Assembly: GCA_964534125.1 (NCBI GenBank)
Contig: CAZHOJ010000002.1
Span: 62,001 to 126,000 of the forward strand
From: 2-02-FULL-55-14 sp964534125
Lineage (GTDB): Bacteria; Bacteroidota; Ignavibacteria; UBA10030
Reading direction: 5' to 3'
Length of the DNA stretch: 64,000 nt
A program made the translations under genes and the position numbers. Below are positions 32,857 to 42,555 of this stretch, piece by piece; within the stretch, counting starts at the first letter, position 1, and each line of letters begins with the position of its first letter. Below the pieces are notes generated by a model that saw nothing but the letters and a program-made list of their open reading frames with translations, made no database searches and was not told the DNA's origin.

Positions 32857-33599
32857 ATCGGTTCCTGGCGATGGCAGGACTCGGCTCCCGCCGCAAGATG
32901 GACGAATACATCTCCGAAGGCAGGGTCGCGCTCAACGGTTCGCCCGTCCTGTCGCTCGGGGTGCAGGTCCGCCCCGGCAAGGATGTCGTCACGGTCGATG
33001 GCATGACTGTCGAACTCTATCAGCGGGATGTCTATGTCCTGCTCAACAAGCCGAAGGATTGTATCACCACTCTTTCGGATGAGAGGGGAAGGACCACCAT
33101 CCTCGATTACGTCCACGTCAAGCAACGCATCTTCCCAGTCGGCCGACTGGACCGGAACACGACCGGAGTCCTCCTGCTCACGAACGATGGTGAACTCACG
33201 AACGCGCTGTTGCATCCCCGCGGTGAGATCGAACGGGTCTATTCTGTCACGGTCTCGGAAAAGATACAGGAGACGGACCTGCGGGAGCTTCGGAAAGGTG
33301 TCCGGCTCGAGGATGGCATCGCGCGGCCAAAGGAGATCGTCCGGGTCGATACGAAGAAGGTCATGGTGACGCTCACGGAAGGGCGGAACCGGGAGGTCCG
33401 CCGTATGTTCGAGGCGAAGGGGTATGATGTCAGGCAGCTCGACCGGGTCTCGTATGCCGGAATCACCGCATCGGGTCTGCCCCGCGGTACCTGGCGATTT
33501 CTCACGCGGGACGAGGTGCGCCACCTCAGAAGGGTGAGCGGACGTGAGGAGCGTCCGGAACCCAAACCGAAACTGGCACAACGGCGGAAGAAGAAATGA
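32811..33599 (+). CDS. RsuA/RluB-family pseudouridine synthase
   Basis: Makes pseudouridine in rRNA. An S4 RNA-binding domain (LNRFLAMAGLGSRRKMDEYISEGRVALNG) precedes the catalytic domain with VLLNKPKDCITT and the active-site Asp in FPVGRLDRNTTGVLLLTNDG. The C-terminal tail is basic (EPKPKLAQRRKKK). The start is uncertain: ATG 32811 overlaps scpB by 46 nt, and TTG 32853 would give a TTGA overlap and a protein beginning at the S4 domain, as in most homologues. Confidence 0.9.
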   Translation: MEGKDPGLHSKTVRLNRFLAMAGLGSRRKMDEYISEGRVALNGSPVLSLGVQVRPGKDVVTVDGMTVELYQRDVYVLLNKPKDCITTLSDERGRTTILDYVHVKQRIFPVGRLDRNTTGVLLLTNDGELTNALLHPRGEIERVYSVTVSEKIQETDLRELRKGVRLEDGIARPKEIVRVDTKKVMVTLTEGRNREVRRMFEAKGYDVRQLDRVSYAGITASGLPRGTWRFLTRDEVRHLRRVSGREERPEPKPKLAQRRKKK

Positions 33600-35140
33600 C
33601 GGACGGGCGACGACAAAGCGGTATCCTGCTCCATCTCACGTCCCTGCCCGGTCCGTACGGCACGGGTGACCTCGGTGAGACAGCGTACCATTTTATCGAC
33701 TGGCTCATCGCTGCCGGGCAGTCGTGGTGGCAGATGCTGCCGGTGGGGCCCCCGGGCATGGCGAACTCCCCGTATATGTCATTGTCGGCATTCGCCGGCA
33801 GCCCTATGCTCGTCGACATTGGCGGACTCGTCAGGAAGGGATGGCTGTCGGCGAAGGACCTCTCCGATGTCCCGGCTGGCGATTCACATCGTGTTGCATA
33901 CGACCGGATCATTCCCTGGCGCGCTTCCATTCTCCGCAAAGCAGCTGATGCATTCTTCGCAGGCAGGGGAGAGCAGGACACGACGGGATTTGATGAGTTC
34001 TGCGGCGACCATGCCGCATGGCTCGACGATTTTGCTCTCTTCAAGGTCCTCAGCGATGCGTATGCCGGAAGACCCTGGTCTCAGTGGCCGGCTGGGATCC
34101 GGTCGAGAACGGCGAACGAGCTTCAGAAGGCACGCGAGGATCATCGCCATGCGATCCGCACACAGCAGTTCGTTCAATGGCGCTTTTATGAGGGATGGAA
34201 ATCTCTCCGTGCGTATGCTGCATCAAAAGGGGTCTCCATCATGGGGGACCTCCCGATCTTCGTCGCGCACAACAGTTCCGACGTGTGGTCACATCAGGAC
34301 CTTTTCTTCCTTGACGACAAGGGCGATCCGACGGTCGTTGCAGGGGTCCCCCCGGACTACTTCAGCGTCACAGGGCAGCGCTGGGGCAATCCTCTGTATC
34401 GCTGGGATGTGATGAAGCGGTCGGGCTATGCCTGGTGGAAACAGCGCGTTCGGGCGAGCCTGGAACTGTTCGACCTTGTCCGCATCGACCATTTCAGGGG
34501 CTTCGAGGCGTTCTGGGAGATCCCGGCGGCCGAGAAGACCGCAGTGCACGGCCGATGGGTCCCGGGCCCGGGTATCCCGTTCTTTCGCGCCCTCAAGCGG
34601 GCCATTGGCGAGCTTCCCATCGTTGCGGAGGACCTTGGCGTCATCACTCCTTCGGTCGTGGAGATGCGCGATGCGTTCGGGCTCCCGGGAATGAAGGTGC
34701 TCCAATTCGCATTCGCCGGCGGACCGGAGAACGGCTTCCTTCCGCACAATCACACACCGAATGCGGTCGTCTACACCGGGACGCATGACAACGATACGAG
34801 TGTGGGATGGTACGCCGATGCGACCGAGCACGAACGGGACTTCGCGAGGAGGTACTTCCAGACCGACGGCGTGGAGATGAACTGGACGCTCATTCGTGCG
34901 GCGCTCCAATCGGTCGCAACCCTCGCACTCGTCCCGATGCAGGATGTCCTCGGTCTTCCGGGCGTCCACAGGATGAACACGCCGGGTACGACGGACGGGA
35001 ATTGGGAATGGCGATTCACCTGGGATATGGTGCATGACCATCATGCGAAGAGGCTCTATGAGATGACAGCTATCGCGGGAAGATGTCCTGCCGACAGGCT
35101 GTCCCTTGTGCCATACCCGGCAGGCAAAGTGCAACCGTAG
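33596..35140 (+). CDS. malQ: 4-alpha-glucanotransferase
   Basis: A GH77 amylomaltase that rearranges maltodextrins. The family pattern is clear: GILLHLTSLPGPYGTGDLGE, QSWWQMLPVGPPGMANSPYMSLSAFAG, the nucleophile region LVRIDHFRGFEAFWEIPA, the acid/base Glu in LPIVAEDLGVITPSV and YTGTHDNDTSVGW. At 514 residues it is the normal bacterial length. The ATG overlaps the stop of the pseudouridine synthase. It suggests glycogen or maltodextrin turnover, though no other glycogen genes are nearby. Confidence 0.95.
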   Translation: MTDGRRQSGILLHLTSLPGPYGTGDLGETAYHFIDWLIAAGQSWWQMLPVGPPGMANSPYMSLSAFAGSPMLVDIGGLVRKGWLSAKDLSDVPAGDSHRVAYDRIIPWRASILRKAADAFFAGRGEQDTTGFDEFCGDHAAWLDDFALFKVLSDAYAGRPWSQWPAGIRSRTANELQKAREDHRHAIRTQQFVQWRFYEGWKSLRAYAASKGVSIMGDLPIFVAHNSSDVWSHQDLFFLDDKGDPTVVAGVPPDYFSVTGQRWGNPLYRWDVMKRSGYAWWKQRVRASLELFDLVRIDHFRGFEAFWEIPAAEKTAVHGRWVPGPGIPFFRALKRAIGELPIVAEDLGVITPSVVEMRDAFGLPGMKVLQFAFAGGPENGFLPHNHTPNAVVYTGTHDNDTSVGWYADATEHERDFARRYFQTDGVEMNWTLIRAALQSVATLALVPMQDVLGLPGVHRMNTPGTTDGNWEWRFTWDMVHDHHAKRLYEMTAIAGRCPADRLSLVPYPAGKVQP

Positions 35141-35158
35141 CATGGGGAAAATGGACCG

Positions 35159-36688
35159 ATGACGAAGGAACAGGATACACATGCGTCCGGGGCAGCAGAG
35201 GACCTGAACGATCAGATGCAGCGGCGCCGGCATGAACTGGCGGAGCTGAGGGCACAGGGTATCGAACCATACCCGTACGCGTTCGATCGTACTGATACTG
35301 CGACGGATATCCTCACGCGATTCTCGGATGATGCGCCGCAATGGACGGTCTCTGTGGCCGGACGGATCGTGGCGATCCGCAGAATGGGCAAGGCATCGTT
35401 CTTCCACCTGCAGGACCACACTGGCAAGATTCAGATCTACCTGAAGCGCGATGACCTCGGAGAGGCATACGCCGCGTTCCGGCTGTATGACCTGGGGGAT
35501 ATCGTAGGGGTCAGGGGATATGTGTTCCGCACGCGAACGGGTGAGATCAGCGTCCACGCAACGGACCTGATGCTCCTCTCGAAGTCGCTTCGGCCGCTCC
35601 CGGTGGTGAAAGAGCGCGTCGACGAAAACGGGAACCGCATCGTGTTCGACCCGTTGTCCGACAAGGAACTCCGGTACCGCCAACGGTATGTGGACCTCAT
35701 CGCGAATCCCCCCGTCAGAGAGGTGTTCGTTAAGCGCGCACAGATCACCAGCGCGATGCGGAGCTTCCTCGATGAACGTGGCTTCCTTGAGGTCGAAACA
35801 CCGGTCCTCCAGCCACTCTACGGTGGCGCGTCAGCCCGTCCGTTCATGACGCACCACAATGCCCTCGACATCGACCTGTTCCTCCGCATCGCCGATGAGC
35901 TCTACCTGAAGCGTCTCATCGTCGGAGGTTTCGAGGCGGTGTATGAGATCTCGAAGGACTTTCGCAACGAGGGGATGGACCGGAGCCACAATCCGGAGTT
36001 CACGATGCTCGAACTCTACATCGCCTACAAGGATTACTTCTGGATGATGGACCTTGTGGAGGAATTGTTCCGCTCGGTCGCGGAGAAAGTGAACGGCACG
36101 CACGTCCTGACCGTGGGAGGCACGCAGATCGACCTTTCAAAACCTTGGAAGCGCGTGCCCATCCTTGATGCTATCCGGGAAGAAACGGGTGAGGACCTCT
36201 ACGGGAAGAATGCATCGGAGGTCCGGGCCGCCGCCAAACGGCTCGGCATCGGGACCGACGGAGGTGCCAGCCTGGGCGCGCTGATCGACACCATCTATTC
36301 GGACCGTGTTGAACCGAAACTTCAGGAGCCGACATTCGTTCTGGACCACCCGGTCGAAATGTCCCCGCTCGCAAAACGGCATCGGTCGAAGCCCGGGCTT
36401 GTCGAACGGTTCGAGGGGATCATCCTCGGTAAGGAAATGTGCAACGCCTTCTCCGAACTGAACGATCCGCTCGATCAGCGGAGCCGGTTCGAGGAGCAGA
36501 TGACGATGCGTTCGCGTGGAGACGAGGAAGCACAGCCCTTCGACGAGGACTTCCTTCGCGCGCTCGAGTATGGCATGCCGCCGACAGCCGGCCTTGGTAT
36601 CGGTGTGGACCGGTTTGTGATGCTGATGACGGGGCAGGAATCCATCCGGGATGTCATCCTGTTCCCCCAGATGAAACCGGAGCGATGA
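35159..36688 (+). CDS. lysS: lysyl-tRNA synthetase, class II
   Basis: A class II synthetase with an N-terminal OB anticodon-binding domain (VSVAGRIVAIRRMGKASFFHLQD) and catalytic motif 1 near SAMRSFLDERGFLEVETPVLQ. Motif 2 is YEISKDFRNEGMDRSHNPEFTMLE and motif 3 is GLGIGVDRFVMLMT. The lysine-specific GASARPFMTHHNALD segment is present. The 509-residue length is typical. It begins 18 nt after malQ. Confidence 0.96.
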   Translation: MTKEQDTHASGAAEDLNDQMQRRRHELAELRAQGIEPYPYAFDRTDTATDILTRFSDDAPQWTVSVAGRIVAIRRMGKASFFHLQDHTGKIQIYLKRDDLGEAYAAFRLYDLGDIVGVRGYVFRTRTGEISVHATDLMLLSKSLRPLPVVKERVDENGNRIVFDPLSDKELRYRQRYVDLIANPPVREVFVKRAQITSAMRSFLDERGFLEVETPVLQPLYGGASARPFMTHHNALDIDLFLRIADELYLKRLIVGGFEAVYEISKDFRNEGMDRSHNPEFTMLELYIAYKDYFWMMDLVEELFRSVAEKVNGTHVLTVGGTQIDLSKPWKRVPILDAIREETGEDLYGKNASEVRAAAKRLGIGTDGGASLGALIDTIYSDRVEPKLQEPTFVLDHPVEMSPLAKRHRSKPGLVERFEGIILGKEMCNAFSELNDPLDQRSRFEEQMTMRSRGDEEAQPFDEDFLRALEYGMPPTAGLGIGVDRFVMLMTGQESIRDVILFPQMKPER

Positions 36689-36743
36689 TCAAGGTACCGG
36701 ACATGGATCTTGTGGAAGGGACATACTGTCCAATGAGATCGTC

Positions 36744-37364
36744 ATGAGCCGTGTAGGTGCCGCATGCCTGGTCGCATTGGCAGGAGTCCTGATCGGGGGG
36801 TGTGACGAACATCTTCCTCCTGCGAACGATCCGAACAAGCTTCTGGCAGGCCAGCTCAGTGCTGCTTACGTTCTGACGTCAACCCAGAATGTCATTGCCC
36901 TGCGCTTGACGATCTACAATATATATGAGGAGGTTGTCGAAGGGAGCACTGCGTTCGATGGGAACCTCACACTTTCACTGCTCAGCGATCCGGCCGTGAC
37001 CAGGACATACGACCTGGGGTCGCTGGGGGTCCAGTTTGCAAGGGACTACAATCCCTCGACCCGGTTTCTCCGGCTCATGCCGGGTGATTCCATTGCCTTC
37101 CTTGTGAATTTCAATTTTGTGGATGACAGAGGTCTGCACTTCACGGATATCCTCAACTACTATCCCGATCCCCTTTGTCCGGATCGCGAGGCAACGCCGC
37201 CACAGACGTACATCGTCCGGGCCGAAGTGTCCGTCTTTCCGCGCATCTCGAAGGTCGTTCCGTCTCCGGTCCTCTATAATCTCTGCCATGTGACACAATG
37301 GATTCATCCGAACAACTGTCCGACTGTGAACGGACCATTGGATGTTTGTGCCCGGCCACGGTAA
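36744..37364 (+). CDS. hypothetical lipoprotein preceding a TonB receptor
   Basis: 206 residues with a lipoprotein signal peptide (ACLVALAGVLIGGC, the Cys at about residue 20). The mature part is mostly beta (YVLTSTQNVIALRLTIYN, GSTAFDGNLTLSLLSD, RFLRLMPGDSIAFLVNFNF) and ends in a Cys-containing stretch with four cysteines, perhaps disulfide-linked in the periplasm or on the surface. No known family was recognised. The TonB receptor starts 22 nt downstream, so the two likely form an uptake pair, as at 59.4 kb. Confidence 0.75.
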   Translation: MSRVGAACLVALAGVLIGGCDEHLPPANDPNKLLAGQLSAAYVLTSTQNVIALRLTIYNIYEEVVEGSTAFDGNLTLSLLSDPAVTRTYDLGSLGVQFARDYNPSTRFLRLMPGDSIAFLVNFNFVDDRGLHFTDILNYYPDPLCPDREATPPQTYIVRAEVSVFPRISKVVPSPVLYNLCHVTQWIHPNNCPTVNGPLDVCARPR

Positions 37365-37370
37365 GACTGC

Positions 37371-37376
37371 AGGAGG
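37371..37376 (+). promoter_or_regulatory. ribosome binding site of the TonB receptor
   Basis: AGGAGG with 10 nt spacing to ATG 37387. It selects this start, directly before the signal peptide, over an in-frame start at 37342. Confidence 0.6.
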
Positions 37377-37386
37377 CGTTATTTCT

Positions 37387-39906
37387 ATGCGCATCGCCGT
37401 AGTGTGTCTTTTCTGTCTTGTCGCATTTCAAAACGGATCGGCGCAGACCCTTGGTATCATCGAGGGGCTCATCGTCAATCAGGCGACAGAGGAGGGGCTT
37501 GCAGGAGCGAACGTGAGGGTGGAGGGGACCCACTGGGGGGCTGTGTCGGACCCGGAGGGACATTTTGTTGTTCGGTTCATCGTCCCCGGGTCGTACACAC
37601 TGCGCACCACCTATCTGGGATACCGGGAGGTCATCACGAGGGATGTGGTTGTGAATCCCGGAACACGGACGCACGTGCGCGTCGAGCTGGAGGAGACGAC
37701 TCTCGACATGGATCCGGTGGAAGTCATCGCCGTGCGGCCGCTCATCCAGAAGGACCAGGCAACGACGACCTTCAACATCAGCATCGAAAAGCTGGCATCG
37801 CTGCCGGTCTCGTCCGTGAACGAGGTCCTCTCCCTGCAGCCCGGGACGACGCAGGAGGGAAACGTACGGGGAAGCAAGGCGTTCGCGACCGTGTATGCCG
37901 TCGATGGGTTGACGACATCCGATCTTATTGCGGGTGGGCCGGCACTCAGCCTGCCGCGCAGCGCCATTGCAGGAGTGTCGATACACACCGGCGGCGTCGA
38001 GGCGGAGTTCGGGAACTCCCAGTCCGGCATCGTCAACGTTCTCACGCGCTCAGGCACAGAGTCGCAACAGTATCATCTCCGCTATGAGCGGGATTCCTGG
38101 CTCCCTATGAAGACGTTCCGCCAGCACTCCCATCTCTCCGAGATCGAGATGTCCCTGAGCGGCCCTGTGGTGAGCGACCGCCTTACCTATGTTGCGTCGG
38201 CCGCCTACCACACCGAGGATTCGCAGTGGTGGCAGGACTTCGAGGGTCAGGTGGATTCTCCGGTGATCCAGGAGCTCAACGGTTTCGCCAAGGTCGAGTT
38301 CCTGCCGGGCGAGACGCACAAGACCACGCTCCAGCTTCTCTATACAGGGCGGACGTGGCGGGATTACGAGTTCTCCTGGCGATACAACCTCGGTGGGCTT
38401 CCGGCAAGATCGAAACATGGTCTCCGTGCTGTGCTCACGCACAACTGGACGCCCATTCCAAGGCTCCTTCTCTCGCTGACCACTTCGTTCTTCGGGCAGC
38501 AATCGAAGATCGGGACCGGTAGGAAGGACGACCTTTCCTTCGACCCGTACGAATATGATTTCTTCATGCGCTATGTCGTCGCAGGGAAGCGCGACTGGTG
38601 GGCAGACACGAAACAGGGGATTGGGACCGTCCGGTTCGACGGGTCGCTCGACGCGGGTGGGGGACACCTGATCAAGGCCGGGGCCGAATTCTCGATGTTC
38701 GACCTGACCTCGACAGTCGTCAAGACAGAACCACAGGTCAGCTACTATGGGAAGCCGCTGCCGCTCGAACCACCCATCAATACCAGCTACTCGTACGGCT
38801 ACAAGCCGAGGTCGGGGAGTGCCTATCTGCAGGATAAGGTCCAGATCGCGACAGAGGGCTCCATTCTGAGTGTCGGCGTGCGATATGATTTTCTTGATCC
38901 GACCGCACGACGCCCGCTCCTCGAATTTGTCCCTCTGGGAGGGAATGAGTACGAAGAGAATGTCGTCGGATACACTTCCGCCAGGGTCAAACACATCGTG
39001 AGCCCTCGGCTGTCGTACACGGCACCTTTCAGCGAAGACGGATATGTTTTCGTCAACTACGGACATTACGTTCAGTTCCCGCTGTTCGACTATCTCTACG
39101 GGGGCTTGCACCCTCTGCAGATCAGGCAGGGGACGAAGAACATCCAGGCAGCAAATCCTGATCTCGATCCGGAACGGACGGTCTCATGGGAGATCGGCGT
39201 CAAGCACAGCGTTGCGAACCAGGCATTCGCATCGTTCACGTACTTCCGGAAGAGCATGAAGAACCAGATCGATGCGAAGACGCTCATCCCCTTCGACAGT
39301 AAGACCGGGGGGGATTACGGCTTCGCCAGCTATGTCAACAATGCCGAGGCGAAAGCGGAAGGGGTGGAGATCCTCGTCTCGAAGGAAGTGGGCCAGGGCG
39401 TACGTGGGACCATCTCGTATACCTTCATGAAGACGGAGGGGGTCGGAGAAACATCAGATGAGAGCATTCTCCTCGCTCAATGGGGATTCACTCCTCCGGC
39501 GCACGCATACCCGCTGTCCTGGGACCAACGGCATGCAGTCAAGGCCGAGGGTGAGATCCTTCTGTTCGGTCTCGTCCGAAGCCACGTCGTGGCCCTCTAC
39601 AACTCCGCGCACCCCTACACGTACTACCCCACGCGCGACGGATTCACGCCGCTCGATTCGACGAGAGTGTTCATCATCAACAACGGGCGGATGAAGGATT
39701 TTCTGCTCATCAACGCAAAGTTTACTGTGACGGTCGACCTCGGGTCAGACCGGTCCATGATGATTTTCGCGGATGCCAGGAACCTTCTGAACACACGTAA
39801 CGTACGATGGATGGACTCAAATGGCAGGATCGGCGGCGAGTTGGGTGATCCGAGTGCATACTACGAGCCTCGGAGAGTGCGGCTCGGTTTTGAGGTACAA
39901 TGGTAG
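37387..39906 (+). CDS. TonB-dependent receptor with carboxypeptidase-like N-terminal domain
   Basis: An outer-membrane active transporter of 839 residues. A signal peptide (RIAVVCLFCLVAFQNGSAQ) is followed by a CarboxypepD_reg-like domain (GLIVNQATEEGLAGANVRVEG, DPEGHFVVRFIVPGSYTLRTTYLGY). The plug follows (VNEVLSLQPGTTQEGNVRGSKA, YAVDGLTTSD, GVEAEFGNSQSGIVNVLTRSG), then a barrel with many alternating aromatic strands ending in RRVRLGFEVQW. It is shorter than SusC proteins and has no SusD partner. A small lipoprotein precedes it. The substrate is unknown. Confidence 0.9.
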   Translation: MRIAVVCLFCLVAFQNGSAQTLGIIEGLIVNQATEEGLAGANVRVEGTHWGAVSDPEGHFVVRFIVPGSYTLRTTYLGYREVITRDVVVNPGTRTHVRVELEETTLDMDPVEVIAVRPLIQKDQATTTFNISIEKLASLPVSSVNEVLSLQPGTTQEGNVRGSKAFATVYAVDGLTTSDLIAGGPALSLPRSAIAGVSIHTGGVEAEFGNSQSGIVNVLTRSGTESQQYHLRYERDSWLPMKTFRQHSHLSEIEMSLSGPVVSDRLTYVASAAYHTEDSQWWQDFEGQVDSPVIQELNGFAKVEFLPGETHKTTLQLLYTGRTWRDYEFSWRYNLGGLPARSKHGLRAVLTHNWTPIPRLLLSLTTSFFGQQSKIGTGRKDDLSFDPYEYDFFMRYVVAGKRDWWADTKQGIGTVRFDGSLDAGGGHLIKAGAEFSMFDLTSTVVKTEPQVSYYGKPLPLEPPINTSYSYGYKPRSGSAYLQDKVQIATEGSILSVGVRYDFLDPTARRPLLEFVPLGGNEYEENVVGYTSARVKHIVSPRLSYTAPFSEDGYVFVNYGHYVQFPLFDYLYGGLHPLQIRQGTKNIQAANPDLDPERTVSWEIGVKHSVANQAFASFTYFRKSMKNQIDAKTLIPFDSKTGGDYGFASYVNNAEAKAEGVEILVSKEVGQGVRGTISYTFMKTEGVGETSDESILLAQWGFTPPAHAYPLSWDQRHAVKAEGEILLFGLVRSHVVALYNSAHPYTYYPTRDGFTPLDSTRVFIINNGRMKDFLLINAKFTVTVDLGSDRSMMIFADARNLLNTRNVRWMDSNGRIGGELGDPSAYYEPRRVRLGFEVQW

Positions 39907-39946
39907 TGAGGTCCGGAATCCCCTGTGAGCGGCCGCACGGGCCTTT

Positions 39947-39977
39947 TTGGTATTTCAGTCGAATTCGCGTATTTTAT
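39947..39977 (+). promoter_or_regulatory. promoter for the processing-protease operon
   Basis: TTG (39947-39949; TTTG if read from 39946), 20 nt, then TATTTTAT (39970-39977). Expected start near 39984, with a leader of about 85 nt before ATG 40069. Confidence 0.5.
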
Positions 39978-40052
39978 ATACTTATACATTTCCGGAACCC
40001 CCAGGGCTCCCGGAAACGCATCTGACCATGATGCCGCCCCGTTGCGGTGCAG

Positions 40053-40059
40053 AAGGAGG
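40053..40059 (+). promoter_or_regulatory. ribosome binding site of the S41 protease gene
   Basis: AAGGAGG, 9 nt before ATG 40069. It excludes the far upstream in-frame GTG at 39925, which lies before the promoter. Confidence 0.65.
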
Positions 40060-40068
40060 CGAAGCAGT

Positions 40069-41706
40069 ATGAAGCGGCGATTCTCCGTTTCGACAGTCGT
40101 TGTCATCGTCGTTCTCAGCCTTGCAGCAGGCATGAGCATCGAAAAGCTCGTGTCGGCAGACAACATTTTTGAGCAGTTGTCAAAGCTGAAGGACGTCCTC
40201 AGCCTGACTGAGAAGAACTATGTCGAGGATGTCGATATCAAGGAACTGACCGAGGAAGCCATCAAGGGCATGCTGAATACCCTTGATCCGCACAGTGTCT
40301 ATATCCCGGCCCGCGCGTTCAGGAGGGTCGAGGAAGAGTTCCGCGGAAAATTTGAGGGAATTGGCGTCTCTTTCCGGGTCATCCGCGACACGATCACGGT
40401 CGTCGAGCCGGTCGGCGGCGGCCCATCCGCGCAGCTTGGCATTCTGTCGAATGACAGGATTATCATGATCAATGATTCTTCGTCGGTCGGCTTTACGGAC
40501 GAGAAGGTCATGGCAACCCTCCGGGGCCCAAAAGGGAGCAAGGTCAAGGTGACGATCCGGCGGCCGGGTGTGGAACGGCTCCTGGAGTATGAGATCATCC
40601 GGGATGAGATCCCGCTCTACAGTGTCGATGCCGCCCTCATGGTCACGCCCGACATAGGGTATGTCCGCGTGAACCAGTTCAAGGAGACCACGGCGAACGA
40701 GATGGCGCGTGCCCTCGCAAAGCTACGCCAGGAGGGGATGCGCAACCTCATTCTCGACCTCCGGATGAACGGGGGCGGGTACCTTGATCAGGCCTTCAGA
40801 ATGGCAGACTTTTTCCTTGACGGTGGTTCGCCGGAAAGCCCGAGGAAGATCGTCTACACGAAGGCCAGGCGCAAGGAGCTTGAGGAGACATTCTTTGCAC
40901 GGTCTGGAGACCAGTACGAGAAGCTTCCGATCGTGATCCTTGTGGACCACGGTTCTGCGAGCGCCAGTGAGATCGTCGCCGGTGCCGTGCAGGACTGGGA
41001 CAGGGGACTCGTCGTCGGTGAGACCACCTTCGGGAAAGGCCTTGTGCAGCGTCAGTACACGCTGGCCGATGGGTCGGCGTTCAGGCTGACGATCGCACGA
41101 TACTACACCCCGTCGGGCCGGCTGATCCAGCGCCCGTACGAGGGAAAGGAACGCTCGGAGTACCATACGGAAGCATACGAAAGGGATGAGGAGGAGGGCG
41201 ACGATATCGACCACAGGAAAGAGGTGGCGAAGGATTCGACAGCGGAGGTGTTCATGACCGCCGGTGGGCGTCCTGTGCTCGGCGGCGGTGGCATTGCACC
41301 CGATTATGTCGTGAAGCCGGCGAAGGTGACCGAACTGTTCTCGACGATCGCCCGCAGGAACCTTTTCTATGATTATGCGAAGTTCTACATGGAAGGCCCG
41401 GGGCTTTCCCTCCGCAAGCGGTACACGAACGGCGTGATGGCGTTCCAGTCGGGGTACTCGGTCTCCCCTGACATGGTTGCGAAGTTCCGCTCTTTCATCA
41501 GCGAGCAGGGAGTGACGCTCGACGACAAGCAGTTCGAAGAGGACCGTCGATTCATCGAGACGCGCCTGAAAGCTCAGGTCGCACAGACGCTGTACGGATA
41601 TGAAGGCTGGATAGCCGTCATGATGGAGGTCGATGAGCAATTCCAGAAGGCGATCACGCTGTTCCCCGAAGCGCGAAAGATCGCTCGCCTTGAGACGGTG
41701 GAGTAA
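40069..41706 (+). CDS. C-terminal processing peptidase, S41 family
   Basis: A periplasmic protease of the Prc/CtpA type. It has an N-terminal anchor (VSTVVVIVVLSLAAGMSIE), a short helical domain with LDPHSVYIPARAFRRVEEEFRGKFEGIGV, a PDZ domain and the protease core. VDHGSASASEIVAGAVQDW holds the catalytic Ser and GETTFGKGLVQRQY the Lys. From about residue 440 there is an extra C-terminal region that ends with repetitive helices. It leads a long operon that includes envelope and translation genes. The substrate is unknown. Confidence 0.93.
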   Translation: MKRRFSVSTVVVIVVLSLAAGMSIEKLVSADNIFEQLSKLKDVLSLTEKNYVEDVDIKELTEEAIKGMLNTLDPHSVYIPARAFRRVEEEFRGKFEGIGVSFRVIRDTITVVEPVGGGPSAQLGILSNDRIIMINDSSSVGFTDEKVMATLRGPKGSKVKVTIRRPGVERLLEYEIIRDEIPLYSVDAALMVTPDIGYVRVNQFKETTANEMARALAKLRQEGMRNLILDLRMNGGGYLDQAFRMADFFLDGGSPESPRKIVYTKARRKELEETFFARSGDQYEKLPIVILVDHGSASASEIVAGAVQDWDRGLVVGETTFGKGLVQRQYTLADGSAFRLTIARYYTPSGRLIQRPYEGKERSEYHTEAYERDEEEGDDIDHRKEVAKDSTAEVFMTAGGRPVLGGGGIAPDYVVKPAKVTELFSTIARRNLFYDYAKFYMEGPGLSLRKRYTNGVMAFQSGYSVSPDMVAKFRSFISEQGVTLDDKQFEEDRRFIETRLKAQVAQTLYGYEGWIAVMMEVDEQFQKAITLFPEARKIARLETVE

Positions 41707-41721
41707 GGACCGAACGACACA

Positions 41722-42555
41722 GTGATCGTTCTCCTCATCGCACTGATCGCCGGCTCGCCTCACGCGGTGGGGTCCGGCACCGAGGCTCGGTCGGCTGCCA
41801 TCGTGCAGGCTCAACCCGATGAGCCTCCGTTGCTGCAGGTCGGTGAAGAGCTCGAGTATATCGTACGATATTCGTTCTTTGATATCGGCAGGATCCGGTT
41901 CCGCATCATCTCCAAGGAGACCCATGCGAACAGGCCGGTGTATCGCGCCGCTGTCTACATGGACTCCGACCCAAGTCTTGGGTGGCTGCTCAATGTGCAT
42001 ATCCGCTTTTACGGGCTGATGGATTCTCTCATCTTCTCCCATACGTGGCTATCGGAGGATAGCACGGCGAGCGATGTCTCATTTCGGTCGATGCTCTTCG
42101 ATTATTCCCGGAATCAGATGCTGTTTACGAAGGGGAATCGGACGTTGGATGGTTTCACGACCGTCACGCAGAGGGATACTGTCGAGATCTCCGGACCGTC
42201 ACAGGACGGGATGTCCCTGTTCTTTTTCGCACGCGAATATGTTCGGTCGTCATGGAAAGTGGATGTTCCCACGTTCATGGACACCAGGGAAGAGCAGGCA
42301 CGTATACGATTCACCGGTGAGCGAAGGTCGGTCAGGATCGAGGCAGTTCCGTACCCGATCGAGACAATGTATCTCGACGGCACCGCAGACTTTGTCGGAG
42401 TGTTCGGCGTGACGGGAGATTATGAGGGATGGTTCACCAATGATGCTGCCCGCATCCCTGTTTTCGCAAAGATGAAAGTGGTGCTTGGAAGCGTGGAAGT
42501 AGAGCTTGTCAAATGGACACGGAAGGGTTGGAGTCCCCCCCCGTATGTCAGGTAG
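41722..42555 (+). CDS. DUF3108 domain protein, exported
   Basis: 277 residues with an N-terminal signal-like segment (IVLLIALIAGSPHAVGSG), then a beta-rich domain typical of DUF3108: GEELEYIVRYSFFDIGRIRFRI, TWLSEDSTASDVSFRSMLFDYSRNQMLF, FFFAREYVRSSWKVDVPTFMD and IPVFAKMKVVLGSVEVELVKW at the end. The family is periplasmic and its role is unknown. The GTG start is 15 nt after the S41 protease, and the gene overlaps the next one by 11 nt. Confidence 0.8.
   Translation: MIVLLIALIAGSPHAVGSGTEARSAAIVQAQPDEPPLLQVGEELEYIVRYSFFDIGRIRFRIISKETHANRPVYRAAVYMDSDPSLGWLLNVHIRFYGLMDSLIFSHTWLSEDSTASDVSFRSMLFDYSRNQMLFTKGNRTLDGFTTVTQRDTVEISGPSQDGMSLFFFAREYVRSSWKVDVPTFMDTREEQARIRFTGERRSVRIEAVPYPIETMYLDGTADFVGVFGVTGDYEGWFTNDAARIPVFAKMKVVLGSVEVELVKWTRKGWSPPPYVR

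Noticed and set aside
39931..39948. GGCC-loop-GGCC followed by T5 after the first TonB receptor, as a terminator
   Set aside because: Only a 4-bp stem; too weak to call, and the T-run overlaps the promoter of the next operon.
39925..40068. Upstream GTG start of the S41 protease
   Set aside because: It lies before the promoter and lacks a ribosome site; ATG 40069 has AAGGAGG and starts at the membrane anchor.
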